A stretch of 64,000 nt of DNA from Maricaulis sp034670125 (GTDB lineage: Bacteria > Pseudomonadota > Alphaproteobacteria > Caulobacterales > Maricaulaceae). Numbering within the stretch: the first letter of the stretch is position 1; the number at the start of each line of letters is the position of its first letter. Both the position numbers and the translations under genes were made by a program. Shown here one piece after another: positions 7,168 to 16,256 of this stretch. The stretch covers positions 510,681-574,680 of the forward strand of contig NZ_JAXMOC010000002.1 in NCBI RefSeq assembly GCF_034670125.1, in the 5' to 3' direction. Below the pieces are notes generated by a model. The model did no database searches, had not been told where the DNA came from, and saw only the letters and a list, made by a program, of their open reading frames with translations.

Positions 7168-9171
7168 TCAGGCCGCCACGTCTTCCAGCGCCTCAAGCGC
7201 TACCAGCACGTCGCCTTCGCCGACCTGACCACCTACTTCGACGCTCAGCTCGCCGATCACCCCGTCACGTGGCGCCGCCAAGGCATGTTCCATTTTCATG
7301 GCTTCCAGCACCACCAAGGCCTGGCCCTTCTTGACGCTGTCACCGGGCTTCACGTTGACGGCCAGCACCTTGCCCGGCATCGGCGCCTTGATCACGTCAC
7401 CGGCTTCCAGAGCGTCGGCTGCGGCTTCGGGATTTTCGAAGACATAGACCGTGGTCCGCCCCTGACAGGCAACCAGGACACCATTTTCAACCGGTTCACA
7501 AACGGCCCGCACGTCCTCATTATCGGCCCGTACCGTGAAGGCATAGCCTTGGCCGCTATCCTCGATGGCGAGGTTCTTGATCTCGGAAATCTCATCTCCC
7601 ACGCGGACCGCAAGGCTTCGCCCGGCCTTTGTCAGCGAAACCGTGACAACCTCATCTGCCACCTCGAAACGGTGTTCGATCCGGGGCCGCGTATTCAGAC
7701 GCCAGCCATCGGCAGCCTCGAATGGATCAAGCCCACCCCCGAGGATCGGCCGCAGATCGAGCGCACCCAACAGGGCAAAGGCACTGTCCACCGGGCGCAC
7801 GACCGGCGGAATGAGTGCCTCGAGATTGGCCTCGATGAATCCCGTCGACAGGCGCGCCGCCAGGAATTCCTCGTGCAGGGTCGCACAGCGAAGGAAGGCG
7901 GCATTGGTGCGCACCGGGTAGACCACGAGTTCGTCAATCATCGCGGCAAGACTGCGCGCCGCATCGCCACGGGTTTCCCCATGGGCGATCAGCTTGGCAA
8001 TCATCGGGTCATAATGCAGCGACACCTCGCCACCCTCTTCAACCCCTGTATCCACCCGTCGCCCGGCCCCCGCAGCTGGAAACTCGAGACGCTCCAGCGG
8101 GCCCGTCGATGGCAGGAATCCTGCGACCGGGTCCTCGGCATAAAGGCGCGCTTCCATGGCATGGCCATTCAGTCGGATTGCGTCCTGTTCAGGCACAGAG
8201 CCACCGGCAGCGACGTTCAGCTGCAACTCGACGAGATCGAGGCCGGTGACCATTTCGGTCACCGGATGCTCGACCTGCAGCCGGGTATTCATCTCCATGA
8301 AGAAGAAGCCGTCCTCGGACAGCTCACCCGAACCGTCGACGATGAACTCGACCGTACCGGCGCCGACATAATTGACCGCCTTGGCGGCATTGATCGCCGC
8401 CGAACACATGGCCTGGCGGACATTCGGTGTCATGCCCGGAGCCGGCGCTTCCTCGATCACCTTCTGGTGACGGCGCTGCAGCGAGCAATCACGTTCATAA
8501 AGATGGATCACCCGGCCGCGGCTGTCGCCAAAGACCTGGACCTCGATATGGCGCGGATTGGTGATGAATTTCTCGATCAGGACACGGTCATCGCCAAAGC
8601 TCTTCGAGCTCTCGCGCTTGCAGCTGTCCAGCGCTGCCGCGAAATCGGCGGCCGCCTCGACCTTGCGCATGCCCTTGCCGCCACCGCCGGCGACGGCCTT
8701 GATCAGCACCGGATAACCGATCCGGCCAGCCTCTGCGGCGAGGTGGTCCGGATCCTGGTTCTCTCCGTGATAGCCCGGCGTGACGGGCACGCCGGCGTCT
8801 TCCATCAAGGCCTTGGCGCGGTCCTTCAGGCCCATGGCCCGGATCGCATCGGCAGACGGGCCGACGAAGATGATATTGTTGTCAGCGCAGGCGTCCGCAA
8901 AAGCGGCATTCTCCGACAGGAACCCATAGCCGGGATGGATTGCATCGGCACCGGTGACGATGGCCGCCTCGATGATCTTGTCGCCCAGCAGATAACTTTC
9001 CGCGGCCGGCGCTGGCCCGAGCAGGATCGATTCGTCGGCCTCGCGCACATGCGGCGCGTCGGCGTCGGCCTCTGAATAAACAGCCACGGTGCGGATCCCC
9101 ATCCGCTTGGCGGTCCGCATCACACGGCGGGCAATCTCGCCGCGATTGGCGATCAAAAGGGTGTTGATCAT
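7168..9171 (-). CDS. liuD: methylcrotonoyl-CoA carboxylase, biotin carboxylase/biotin carrier (alpha) subunit
   Basis: 667 aa with the full acyl-CoA carboxylase alpha layout: biotin carboxylase N-domain (LIANRGEIARRVMRTAKRMG), ATP-grasp with the Gly-rich loop KAVAGGGGKGMR, EMNTRLQVEHPVTE, a bridging region, and a C-terminal biotinyl domain with LEAMKMEHAL (biotinylated Lys about 626). With liuB it carboxylates 3-methylcrotonyl-CoA to 3-methylglutaconyl-CoA in leucine breakdown. It is assigned to the leucine enzyme rather than propionyl-CoA carboxylase because liuA, liuB and liuC lie nearby and a separate pccA/pccB pair exists. It lies 31 bases downstream of the DUF817 gene. Confidence 0.88.
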   Translation of the reverse strand: MINTLLIANRGEIARRVMRTAKRMGIRTVAVYSEADADAPHVREADESILLGPAPAAESYLLGDKIIEAAIVTGADAIHPGYGFLSENAAFADACADNNIIFVGPSADAIRAMGLKDRAKALMEDAGVPVTPGYHGENQDPDHLAAEAGRIGYPVLIKAVAGGGGKGMRKVEAAADFAAALDSCKRESSKSFGDDRVLIEKFITNPRHIEVQVFGDSRGRVIHLYERDCSLQRRHQKVIEEAPAPGMTPNVRQAMCSAAINAAKAVNYVGAGTVEFIVDGSGELSEDGFFFMEMNTRLQVEHPVTEMVTGLDLVELQLNVAAGGSVPEQDAIRLNGHAMEARLYAEDPVAGFLPSTGPLERLEFPAAGAGRRVDTGVEEGGEVSLHYDPMIAKLIAHGETRGDAARSLAAMIDELVVYPVRTNAAFLRCATLHEEFLAARLSTGFIEANLEALIPPVVRPVDSAFALLGALDLRPILGGGLDPFEAADGWRLNTRPRIEHRFEVADEVVTVSLTKAGRSLAVRVGDEISEIKNLAIEDSGQGYAFTVRADNEDVRAVCEPVENGVLVACQGRTTVYVFENPEAAADALEAGDVIKAPMPGKVLAVNVKPGDSVKKGQALVVLEAMKMEHALAAPRDGVIGELSVEVGGQVGEGDVLVALEALEDVAA

Positions 9172-9202
9172 GATCCGGTCATCCCCGTGTTGTGGTCCAA
9201 AA

Positions 9203-10000
9203 TCAGATAGTGTCCCGCGTCGGGTCTTTGCGCCGGTATTGCACAGCGGCGACCAGCACGAAACTGATGATCATCAGAAGATACCATGAGCCCAGCTTGG
9301 CCAGCGACACCATGTGCCAGTCCGCCTCCTGGCCTGGATAGGACCAGGCGCGGGCGAAGGTCCCAAGATTTTCGGCAAACCAGATGAACAGCGCGACCAG
9401 CAGGAAGCCGATCACCAGCGGCATCGGGCGATGGGCTTCGTCGGGTCGGAACCACACCACGCACCGTCCATAAATGGCGGCGGTCGCAATGAACAGGAGC
9501 AACCGGAAATCCGGCCCGTAGTGATGGGTGAAAAAATTGAGATAAACCGCTGTCGCGAGCGCAATTTGCATCCACAGCGCCGGGAAGCAGTCGAACCTGA
9601 ACTCGAAAATGCGCCAGACCCGCGCGATGTAGGACCCAACCGCCGCATACATGAAACCCGAAAAGAGCGGCACACCCGCAATGCGCAACAGGCTTTCCTC
9701 CGGATAGACCCAGCTGCCGGCCTGGGTCTTGAAGATTTCCATGACCGTTCCGACCACATGGAAGATGGCGATGACCTTGGCCTCTTCCAGCGTTTCCAGC
9801 CGGGTCACGAGCAATGCCAGCTGGATCAGGATCGCGAAGATCGTGATCGCATCATAGCGAGCCAGCGCCGCATCGCTCGGGTACCAGAGAAAAGTCGCGA
9901 CCAGCATGGCCAGCATCAACCCGCCGAACAGGCAGGCCCAGGCCTGTTTGACGCCGAAACTGGCGAACTCGAACAGTCCCAATGTCCAGGGCCCGCGCAC
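9203..10000 (-). CDS. DUF817 integral membrane protein
   Basis: About 265 aa with some eight hydrophobic segments. The signature EFASFGVKQAWACLFGGLML at the N-terminus, then GTVMEIFKTQAGSWVYPEES and FRFDCFPALWMQI, identify the DUF817 family of unknown function. The displayed start is GTG at 10000 without a clear ribosome site. The frame is open back to the liuC stop at 10073, and family members usually have about 20 more N-terminal residues, so the true start may be a non-ATG codon further upstream. It sits between liuC and liuD on the same strand with short gaps, an odd passenger in a leucine-degradation group. Confidence 0.8.
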   Translation of the reverse strand: MRGPWTLGLFEFASFGVKQAWACLFGGLMLAMLVATFLWYPSDAALARYDAITIFAILIQLALLVTRLETLEEAKVIAIFHVVGTVMEIFKTQAGSWVYPEESLLRIAGVPLFSGFMYAAVGSYIARVWRIFEFRFDCFPALWMQIALATAVYLNFFTHHYGPDFRLLLFIATAAIYGRCVVWFRPDEAHRPMPLVIGFLLVALFIWFAENLGTFARAWSYPGQEADWHMVSLAKLGSWYLLMIISFVLVAAVQYRRKDPTRDTI

Positions 10001-10072
10001 CAGCCAGGCCCGCAGGGCAGCCCGGCGGGCGTGCAGGACGGCGCGGGGGTTGCAGGTTGGCAGCAGGGCTCC

Positions 10073-10867
10073 CTACTCCGCCCAGACCGGCTTGCGGCGT
10101 TCCAGGAAGGCGCTCAGGCCTTCCTTGCCCTCTTCGGAGGCCCGGCGTTTGGCGATCGCCTTGGCAGTGTGCACGGCCAAGGCGTGATCAATTTCGCGGC
10201 CGGTGACGTCATCGACGAGCGCTTTCGCGTCCGCGACCGCGCCCGGCGCGGCGGAGAAGGCCAGCTTGGCGAGATGTTCTTCCATCAGCGCCATCTCGTC
10301 CTCATTTTCGACTACATATTGGGCGAGGCCGATCTGGTAGGCGAAATTGCCGTCAAAGCCTTCGCCGGAGGCAAACAGCGCCCGCGCCCAGCGCGGCCCG
10401 ATGGCCCGGATGACGAAGGGGGAAATCGTCGCCGGCGTGAGGCCGAGACGGACTTCGGAAAAACGGACCTTGGCGTCTTTCATGACGATGCCGACATCGC
10501 AGGCCGCCAGCAGCCCGGCTCCGCCGCCCATGGCCGCGCCCTGGACCAGTGCGACCGTCATCTGTGGCAGGTCATAAAGACGCTTGAGCATGGTCGCGAG
10601 CGCCATCGCGTCTTCTTCATTGTCGGCTTCGGTGTAGTGCGCCGCCGCCTTCATCCAGTCGAGATCGGCGCCGGCGGAAAAACTGCCGCCATTGCCGCGC
10701 AGGAAGACGATCCGGACCTCGTCGCCATTGGCGCGCAGCGTTTCGAACACATCCGACAGCTGGCTTATGACCTCGGCGTTGAAGGCGTTGTGCTTGTCGG
10801 GGCGGTTCAGCGTGACAACGGCCACACCGGCCGGGCTGACATCGAGCAGGACGGGGGCGTCGGACAT
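10073..10867 (-). CDS. liuC: methylglutaconyl-CoA hydratase (enoyl-CoA hydratase family)
   Basis: 264 aa from the ATG at 10867, which has a GGAGACC ribosome site; 8 extra upstream codons are rejected. Crotonase fold: LNRPDKHNAFN near the N-terminus, the SAGADLDWM oxyanion loop at about 64-72, GAAMGGGAGLLAACDV at about 110-125, and FSEVRLGLTPATISP with the catalytic-region Glu138. The GADLDWM and SEVRLGL.PA.ISP combination is typical of LiuC/AtuE-type hydratases. It hydrates 3-methylglutaconyl-CoA to HMG-CoA. Its upstream neighbour is closed by a terminator, so it probably has its own promoter in 10868-10985. Confidence 0.85.
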   Translation of the reverse strand: MSDAPVLLDVSPAGVAVVTLNRPDKHNAFNAEVISQLSDVFETLRANGDEVRIVFLRGNGGSFSAGADLDWMKAAAHYTEADNEEDAMALATMLKRLYDLPQMTVALVQGAAMGGGAGLLAACDVGIVMKDAKVRFSEVRLGLTPATISPFVIRAIGPRWARALFASGEGFDGNFAYQIGLAQYVVENEDEMALMEEHLAKLAFSAAPGAVADAKALVDDVTGREIDHALAVHTAKAIAKRRASEEGKEGLSAFLERRKPVWAE

Positions 10868-10985
10868 GGCGGTCTCCAAACCAGCGGGCACATGAAATCA
10901 ATCCCCTAGGCTTAGTCCCCCGACGCGTCGGCAACAAGCCGCTGGGCCACATATCCGCGTTGTCGCGATACGCCGCCGGCAGCGC

Positions 10986-11024
10986 ACAAAGACAAACGGG
11001 CCGCCGGTTTCCCGACAGCCCGTT
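10986..11024 (-). terminator. Rho-independent terminator after the 131-aa membrane protein gene
   Basis: On the minus strand AACGGGC and GCCCGTT pair around an inner CGG-GAAA-CCG hairpin, followed by the T-rich tract TTTGTCTTTG. It lies in the 207-base gap between the membrane protein gene at 11075 and liuC, so it separates the two transcription units. The remainder of the gap has a second GC-rich palindrome (ggcgcc...ggcgcc, about 11040-11059) without a T tract. Confidence 0.6.
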
Positions 11025-11074
11025 CATGCCCCCAGCCCGGCGCCGCCCCTACGGCGCCAGTGCAGCCGTGACGA

Positions 11075-11470
11075 TCAATCGCCGCGGAAAACCAGGCCCT
11101 TGACCATCGACAGGATGATGATCGCCAGAAAATAGCCGATCGCCAGCGCGCCGAGATAGAGAAGATAGGGTGTCTGGGTGAATTGCTGGCCGAAGGCCGC
11201 AATATCGAAGTCCCCGGCACCGCCACCGCGCACCATCGGCATGACCACATCAACAATGACGTGGATGATCACACCGACAACGGTGAAAATCAGGATTGCG
11301 CCGAATTCGCGCATCAGGAGCGCCAGCACGAGCGCGATCACGCCCAGCTGAATTCCCAATGGCATCCAGTTCACTGCCGCGACACCGTCGCCGGCATGGG
11401 CCACCAGGCCCGGCATGAAGAAATCAATAGCGGGCTGGATATAGCCCATGATCTGATCGAGAAATTCCAT
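11075..11470 (-). CDS. hypothetical small membrane protein, paralogue of the upstream gene
   Basis: 131 aa with about three hydrophobic helices (LGIQLGVIALVLALLM; ILIFTVVGVIIHVIVDVVMP; LYLGALAIGYFLAIIIL) and a short basic tail. The layout and local patterns (F.V.G..IH.I....P, then LYLG.L...F) are shared with the 106-aa gene just upstream, suggesting an old tandem duplication. No known family is recognised. It is closed by a terminator. Confidence 0.65.
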   Translation of the reverse strand: MEFLDQIMGYIQPAIDFFMPGLVAHAGDGVAAVNWMPLGIQLGVIALVLALLMREFGAILIFTVVGVIIHVIVDVVMPMVRGGGAGDFDIAAFGQQFTQTPYLLYLGALAIGYFLAIIILSMVKGLVFRGD

Positions 11471-11591
11471 TACGCGGTCCCCTTCCGCCTACAAACGCCG
11501 CGCTCACCTTACCCCAAGACGAGTGCGCAGCGTTAACGTTCTAGTGAAAAATTTGTCTTGGAAAGCGGGTTCTCCTGAGAGGCGAGTTTTA

Positions 11592-11912
11592 TCAGCTTTT
11601 CATGACAACCCGTTTGATCGCGAAAAGAATTCCGATCACCACGAGATAGCCAACAAAAAGTACTCCGGCCTCGCGCCAGAAATGTGCTTCCAGAAGTGGT
11701 GGCAGGTGAAAGCCCCCGACCTCTGCAATCACCGGCGCCAGACGCTCCAGGATGATATGTGCGATGACGGCGCCCGCGGCCACGAACAACAGTCGCGACC
11801 ACTTGGACAGGATGAGCGCCGACAGGACTGCGAGCAGCAATCCCAGCACCGCATTGACCTCGGCAAAACCCTCACGGGCAAGGCTCAGCCCCTGTTCCAT
11901 AAACTCCGGCAT
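11592..11912 (-). CDS. hypothetical small membrane protein, paralogue of the downstream gene
   Basis: 106 aa from the ATG at 11912, which has an excellent ribosome site (GGGGAGGGG); 15 extra upstream codons are unlikely. Hydrophobic helices: VLGLLLAVLSALILSKW, LLFVAAGAVIAHIILERLAP and GVLFVGYLVVIGILFAI, ending in a basic tail (KRVVMKS). It resembles the 131-aa neighbour in helix order and in the FVAAGAVIAHI / FTVVGVIIHVI segment. Function unknown; possibly two subunits of one complex. Confidence 0.65.
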   Translation of the reverse strand: MPEFMEQGLSLAREGFAEVNAVLGLLLAVLSALILSKWSRLLFVAAGAVIAHIILERLAPVIAEVGGFHLPPLLEAHFWREAGVLFVGYLVVIGILFAIKRVVMKS

Positions 11913-12022
11913 ACGCACCCCTCCCCGCAAGAAAACGCGGGTTGATGCCAGGAGCATTAACCGGAATTAACCCTTTGTCACCCCGGGCGGTAGATGAGTT
12001 TTACGGTGCCACAGCTTAGGTC

Positions 12023-12679
12023 TTATGGCGCCACTGCCTGCTCGTCCTGGATCTCGATCATCACTTCATTGCGACGGAACGGGGTTGGCACCCAGGGTGG
12101 GTCATACCGCGCATAGATCGGCGCCCCGATCATGACCTGACCCGTGTCGGACAGGTAAGCCGAGAGTTCCTCGGCCTTTGCCGCGAAGCGGGCATCAGAG
12201 GCCCCTCCGGAAAAGCGAATCACAGCAAGCCGCCGAGCCGGGACCTCCACAAGGGCGACACGCGGATCATCCGGGATGGGCAGAGTGTCCATGGTCCAGC
12301 GCGTGGGCATGATGAAGGACACCTGCCAAACACCATCGCCACTGCCCGACTGGGTGACCGGCGTGGTCATGGCGATTTCCTGGGATCGCGCCTGGGTGAC
12401 CGGCGTGGTCATCGCAATCTCTTCCGCCCCGTCGCCATCGCGAGCGGTGTTGCCGCCGAAAATATATCCGGCGAGCGGCCGGAAGCCGGAGTTTCCGGCC
12501 CGGGCCATGGAGCCATCCACTTCAACCGTGGCTGAAATCTGCGGCGCATAATCGCGAAACTCGATCGCCCCGTCGCGAAACACGACCGCGTGTGGCGGCT
12601 CGTCGGCGGCATCGGCCGGAGCCGGCAGGGCGGCGAACAGGCCGATGGTAACGGGAATGAGTAGCGAACGGATGTCCAT
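12023..12679 (-). CDS. SOUL haem-binding family protein, exported
   Basis: 218 aa with an N-terminal signal peptide (SLLIPVTIGLFAALPAPADA). The SOUL family is recognised from AVVFRDGAIEFRDYAPQI, SGFRPLAGYIFGGN and two consecutive copies of EIAMTTPVTQ (about residues 87-111), then VSFIMPTRWTMDTLPIPDD and ARYDPPWVPTPFRRNEVMI. SOUL proteins bind haem or tetrapyrroles; here it is probably periplasmic. It lies 59 bases downstream of liuB on the same strand. Confidence 0.88.
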   Translation of the reverse strand: MDIRSLLIPVTIGLFAALPAPADAADEPPHAVVFRDGAIEFRDYAPQISATVEVDGSMARAGNSGFRPLAGYIFGGNTARDGDGAEEIAMTTPVTQARSQEIAMTTPVTQSGSGDGVWQVSFIMPTRWTMDTLPIPDDPRVALVEVPARRLAVIRFSGGASDARFAAKAEELSAYLSDTGQVMIGAPIYARYDPPWVPTPFRRNEVMIEIQDEQAVAP

Positions 12680-12738
12680 GGTGTGTCTCCTTGTAGAGAC
12701 TCCTACGTCAGCCCACCCGGTCCGGATCTGTCCCGTCC

Positions 12739-14346
12739 CTACATCCTGAAAATACCGAACTTGGATTTCTCGATTGGCGCGTTCAGAGCCGCCGAAAGTG
12801 ACAGACCCAAAACCCGACGTGTGTCTTCCGGCGCGATGATGCCGTCATCCCACATGCGGGCGGTCGAGAAATAGGGATTGCCCTCGGCCTCGTAGGCCTC
12901 GCGCACCGGTGCCTTGAAGGCCGCCTCGTCTTCCAGCGACCAGTCCTCGCCGCGCGCTTCCATGCCGTCACGCTTGACTGTGGCCAGTACGGCCGCGGCC
13001 TGTTCGCCGCCCATGACGGAGATGCGGGCATTGGGCCACATGAACAGGAAGCGCGGGGAATAGGCACGGCCACACATGCCGTAATTGCCGGCACCATAGG
13101 AACCGCCAATGATCACCGTGAATTTCGGCCCGCGATAGGTTGAAACGGCAGTGACCAGCTTGGCGCCGTCCTTGGCGATACCGCCCGCCTCGTATTTCGA
13201 GCCGACCATGAAGCCGGTGATATTTTGCAGGAAGACCAGCGGAATCCCGCGCTGGGCGCAGAGCTGGATGAAATGGGCGCCCTTCTGGGCACTTTCGGAA
13301 AACAGGATGCCGTTATTGGCGATGATGCCGACCGGCATGCCGTAAAGCCGGGCAAAACCGGTCACCAGCGTCTCGCCATAGAGCTTCTTGAACTCGTCAA
13401 ACTCGGACCCGTCAACCAGTCGGGCAATGACTTCGCGGACATCATAGGGCGCGCGGATGTCGGCCGGGATCACCCCGCCCAGCTCGGCCGGGTCATGGGC
13501 CGGCTCGCGCGGCTCGGTGATGTCGAGATCGGTCTGCTTGACCGTATTGAGGGTGCCAACGATGCGGCGCGCCGTGTACAGGGCGTGTTCGTCATTGGCG
13601 GCGTAATGATCGGCGACCCCGGAGGTGCGCGCATGGACGTCGGCGCCGCCCAGATCCTCGGCCGAAATCACTTCACCCGTCGCGGCCTTCACCAGCGGCG
13701 GCCCGGCCAGGAAAATCGTGCCCTGCTTGCGCACAATCACGGTCTCGTCGGACATCGCCGGGACATAGGCCCCGCCCGCCGTGCACGACCCCATCACCAC
13801 CGCGACCTGGGGAATGCCCTCGGCCGACATGTTGGCCTGATTGTAGAAGATGCGGCCAAAATGGTCGCGATCCGGAAAAACTTCCGCCTGGTGCGGCAGG
13901 TTGGCGCCGCCGCTATCGACCAGATAGACGCAAGGCAGGCGGTTCTGCATGGCGATTTCCTGGGCCCGCAGATGCTTCTTCACCGTCATTGGATAGTAGG
14001 CGCCGCCCTTGATGGTCGGGTCATTGCAGACCACCATCACTTCGCGGCCGGACACCCGTCCGATACCGGCGATCATGCCGGCGCCGTGGACATTGCCCTC
14101 ATACATGCCATTGGCCGCCAGGGCCCCGATCTCGAGGAAGGGCGAACCGGGATCGAGCAGGCGCTCAACGCGGTCGCGGGGCAGAAGCTTGCCGCGGGAC
14201 AGGTGTTTTTCACGGGACCGCTCGGATCCGCCCACCGCGGCCGCGGCGGTTCGCAGCTGCAGGTCGTCCACCAGTGCATCCATCGCGGCGGCGTTTTCAC
14301 GGAAGGTCGCGGATGAGGTGTCGAGCGCGGAAACGATCTTGGTCAT
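12739..14346 (-). CDS. liuB: methylcrotonoyl-CoA carboxylase, carboxyltransferase (beta) subunit
   Basis: 535 aa. SREKHLSRGKLLPRDRVERL, the oxyanion segment VVMGSCTAGGAYVPAMSDE, LGGADVHARTSGVADHYA, FLQNITGFMVGSKYEAGGIA and GAGNYGMCGRAYSPRFLFMW are the standard blocks of methylcrotonyl-CoA carboxylase beta subunits; the last block separates them from PccB. It transfers CO2 from LiuD's biotin to 3-methylcrotonyl-CoA. It is on the same strand as liuC and liuD but separated by the SOUL gene and two membrane protein genes. Confidence 0.92.
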   Translation of the reverse strand: MTKIVSALDTSSATFRENAAAMDALVDDLQLRTAAAAVGGSERSREKHLSRGKLLPRDRVERLLDPGSPFLEIGALAANGMYEGNVHGAGMIAGIGRVSGREVMVVCNDPTIKGGAYYPMTVKKHLRAQEIAMQNRLPCVYLVDSGGANLPHQAEVFPDRDHFGRIFYNQANMSAEGIPQVAVVMGSCTAGGAYVPAMSDETVIVRKQGTIFLAGPPLVKAATGEVISAEDLGGADVHARTSGVADHYAANDEHALYTARRIVGTLNTVKQTDLDITEPREPAHDPAELGGVIPADIRAPYDVREVIARLVDGSEFDEFKKLYGETLVTGFARLYGMPVGIIANNGILFSESAQKGAHFIQLCAQRGIPLVFLQNITGFMVGSKYEAGGIAKDGAKLVTAVSTYRGPKFTVIIGGSYGAGNYGMCGRAYSPRFLFMWPNARISVMGGEQAAAVLATVKRDGMEARGEDWSLEDEAAFKAPVREAYEAEGNPYFSTARMWDDGIIAPEDTRRVLGLSLSAALNAPIEKSKFGIFRM

Positions 14347-14476
14347 GGAGGCCCCGAAAGCAGCAATCGTTCTGGGTGATTAACCCGCGCATGGCGGTGA
14401 AGGCAAACAATCATGCATCCGATCAGCCCGGTCGGCGCATCTTGGTTCCGACATCGCCAGAACCGGGGAGAAATTC

Positions 14477-15310
14477 ATGCGTGCCTTTCTTTGCAGCCTC
14501 ATCACGGCCCTCACCATCGTGCCGGCCACATTCGCCCAGGAGGCCGAGCGCGTTGCGAACGGCCAGGTGATGGTGCTCGGCAGCTTCCATTTCACCGGCG
14601 GCGGTCAGGACATGATCAATCCGGAGGTCGATGATTTCCTCGCGCCGCATCGCCAGGCCGAGATCGCGGACGTGCTGGACCGACTGGAATCCTTTGCCCC
14701 GACCCGGATCGCGGTCGAGCTTCTTCCCGCCCATGAGGCCCGGTTCAATGAGCGCTATTCGCAATACCGGGCCGGGGAAATCGAGCTGGGGGTCAATGAG
14801 CGCCAGCAGATCGGCATGCGGCTGGCCGCGAGGCTCGGACATGACCGGCTGTATGCGGTCGATCATCCCGGCGGGATGGATTTCGAAGCGATGATGGGCG
14901 CAGCCGATGAGGCCGGACAGGACCGGCTGATGGCGGTCTGGCAGACCTATATTGCTGGCGTCCAGGCCCATATCGCAGCGACATCCGCGTCAGACCGGTC
15001 CGTGCTTGCGCGGATGATCAGCGAAAACGCCCAGCCGACCCGCGACATGCACGACCTTTATTTGCTGCTGGCCCAGATGGGCAGCGTCGACAACCCGGCC
15101 GGTGCCCGCGAAATGACCAATTGGTGGGGCCGAAATATCCATATCTTTGCCAATATTGCCCGTCTGGCGGAATCCGGCGAGCGGGTGCTCGTGATATACG
15201 GCTCCGGCCACAAGGCCTTGCTCGATGAGTTCGTCGGGGGCGCCCCGAATATCGAATGGGTCGACGCGCTGGACTATCTCGGAGAGACCGGCGGGGCGAT
15301 CACGGACTGA
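14477..15310 (+). CDS. DUF5694 domain exported protein
   Basis: 277 aa with a signal peptide (MRAFLCSLITALTIVPATFA). The mature domain starts VMVLGSFHFTGGGQDMINPE, continues RIAVELLPAHEARFNERYSQY, and ends with VLVIYGSGHKALLDEF. The LG[ST]FHF start and late GxGH motif are typical of DUF5694, related to the TraB/PrgY/GumN (ChaN-like) fold whose conserved Glu and His residues suggest hydrolase or metal-binding activity. Substrate unknown. It is transcribed divergently from liuB. Confidence 0.75.
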   Translation: MRAFLCSLITALTIVPATFAQEAERVANGQVMVLGSFHFTGGGQDMINPEVDDFLAPHRQAEIADVLDRLESFAPTRIAVELLPAHEARFNERYSQYRAGEIELGVNERQQIGMRLAARLGHDRLYAVDHPGGMDFEAMMGAADEAGQDRLMAVWQTYIAGVQAHIAATSASDRSVLARMISENAQPTRDMHDLYLLLAQMGSVDNPAGAREMTNWWGRNIHIFANIARLAESGERVLVIYGSGHKALLDEFVGGAPNIEWVDALDYLGETGGAITD

Positions 15311-15499
15311 CCCGACACCTCCGGCAGTCGGCTTGGCACGCAGCGTCCCGTGTCGTATGGTTTCATGGTCGAACCGGGTGTCTGGATTCTTAATGAGTCC
15401 GGCATTTCGTTAAGACATGATTCAGTCCTCCCTCGCAGGCTGATAGGGAATGTAGCCGGATTGCGTTAGACTTGGTCCGGTCTCTTTTCGGAGGTGTTT

Positions 15500-16144
15500 A
15501 TGCGCGTACAAGTACTTGTTACCGCCGCACTTTTTGCGAGCACCGCGGCGCAGTCACATGCCCAGACCGTGTCTGATTCGTCCGCCTGGCTTGAAGGCGT
15601 GACCGAAATCGAGCACTCCAGCGATGCCGCATGGCTGCGTTGGCGGGTTAACACCTCGAGCGCCGCCTCGGTGCCGATCCTGCTCACCGGCGAGCGGGAT
15701 GATGTCTCGGAAATCTCCGCGGTTTCCGGCCAGGTGGACATTCACCCGTTCGGTGATGAGTTCTTCCTGTCGGCCGGCACCATCTCGCCACGCGGCGATC
15801 GCGCTATCCCGGCCTGGATGCGACAGCCCGACAGCCCGGCCTCGATGGCCTTTCCCCACGCCGAATTGTCGGAGGAGCTGTCCCGCTCGAATATCGACGC
15901 GCTGACACGCTATTTCGGCGCCGGCATCACGGTCCGCACCATCGACGCCTGGAGTGTCACAATGGAGGGCGGCGCCTACTTCCAGGATACCAGCGAAGAC
16001 CAGATGATCCTGTTCGATCCGGAAACCGGCGAGCACATGCCGCTTCTGGAAGACCTCGACCGCATGGATGCCGAGGCTATCGGCGAATCACAATCCCGTT
16101 CGGTCCGCCCTGTCGCCCATCTCGTGCTGCGACGGCGTTTCTGA
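15500..16144 (+). CDS. hypothetical exported protein
   Basis: 214 aa from the ATG at 15500 (ribosome site CGGAGG, 5 bases upstream; a GTG two codons earlier is less likely). Signal peptide about residues 1-22 (VLVTAALFASTAAQSHA). The remainder is rich in short beta-type stretches and ends in the aromatic AHLVLRRRF, a last-residue Phe seen in outer-membrane beta-barrels and secreted barrel-like proteins. Family not recognised. The 188-base gap before it holds no gene I can support. Confidence 0.6.
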   Translation: MRVQVLVTAALFASTAAQSHAQTVSDSSAWLEGVTEIEHSSDAAWLRWRVNTSSAASVPILLTGERDDVSEISAVSGQVDIHPFGDEFFLSAGTISPRGDRAIPAWMRQPDSPASMAFPHAELSEELSRSNIDALTRYFGAGITVRTIDAWSVTMEGGAYFQDTSEDQMILFDPETGEHMPLLEDLDRMDAEAIGESQSRSVRPVAHLVLRRRF

Positions 16145-16256
16145 TCGCTGGCAACGCCCGGATGGCCTGGACGGGATGGCGCTGACGGTCTGTCCCCCTT
16201 CATAAGCATCCGACACAGCCCTAGACTGCCAGACGATTCATCGTGCTGGCGGACCC

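Noticed and set aside
7087..9075. 662-codon open frame on the plus strand
   Set aside because: Antisense of liuD; its translation has no family motifs and is the typical shadow of a high-GC gene.
9314..10909. 531-codon open frame on the plus strand
   Set aside because: Antisense of DUF817 and liuC, no recognisable protein.
11957..11970. CtrA box (TTAA...TTAA) upstream of the 106-aa membrane protein
   Set aside because: The two TTAA half-sites are 6 bases apart, not 7, so it does not meet the consensus.
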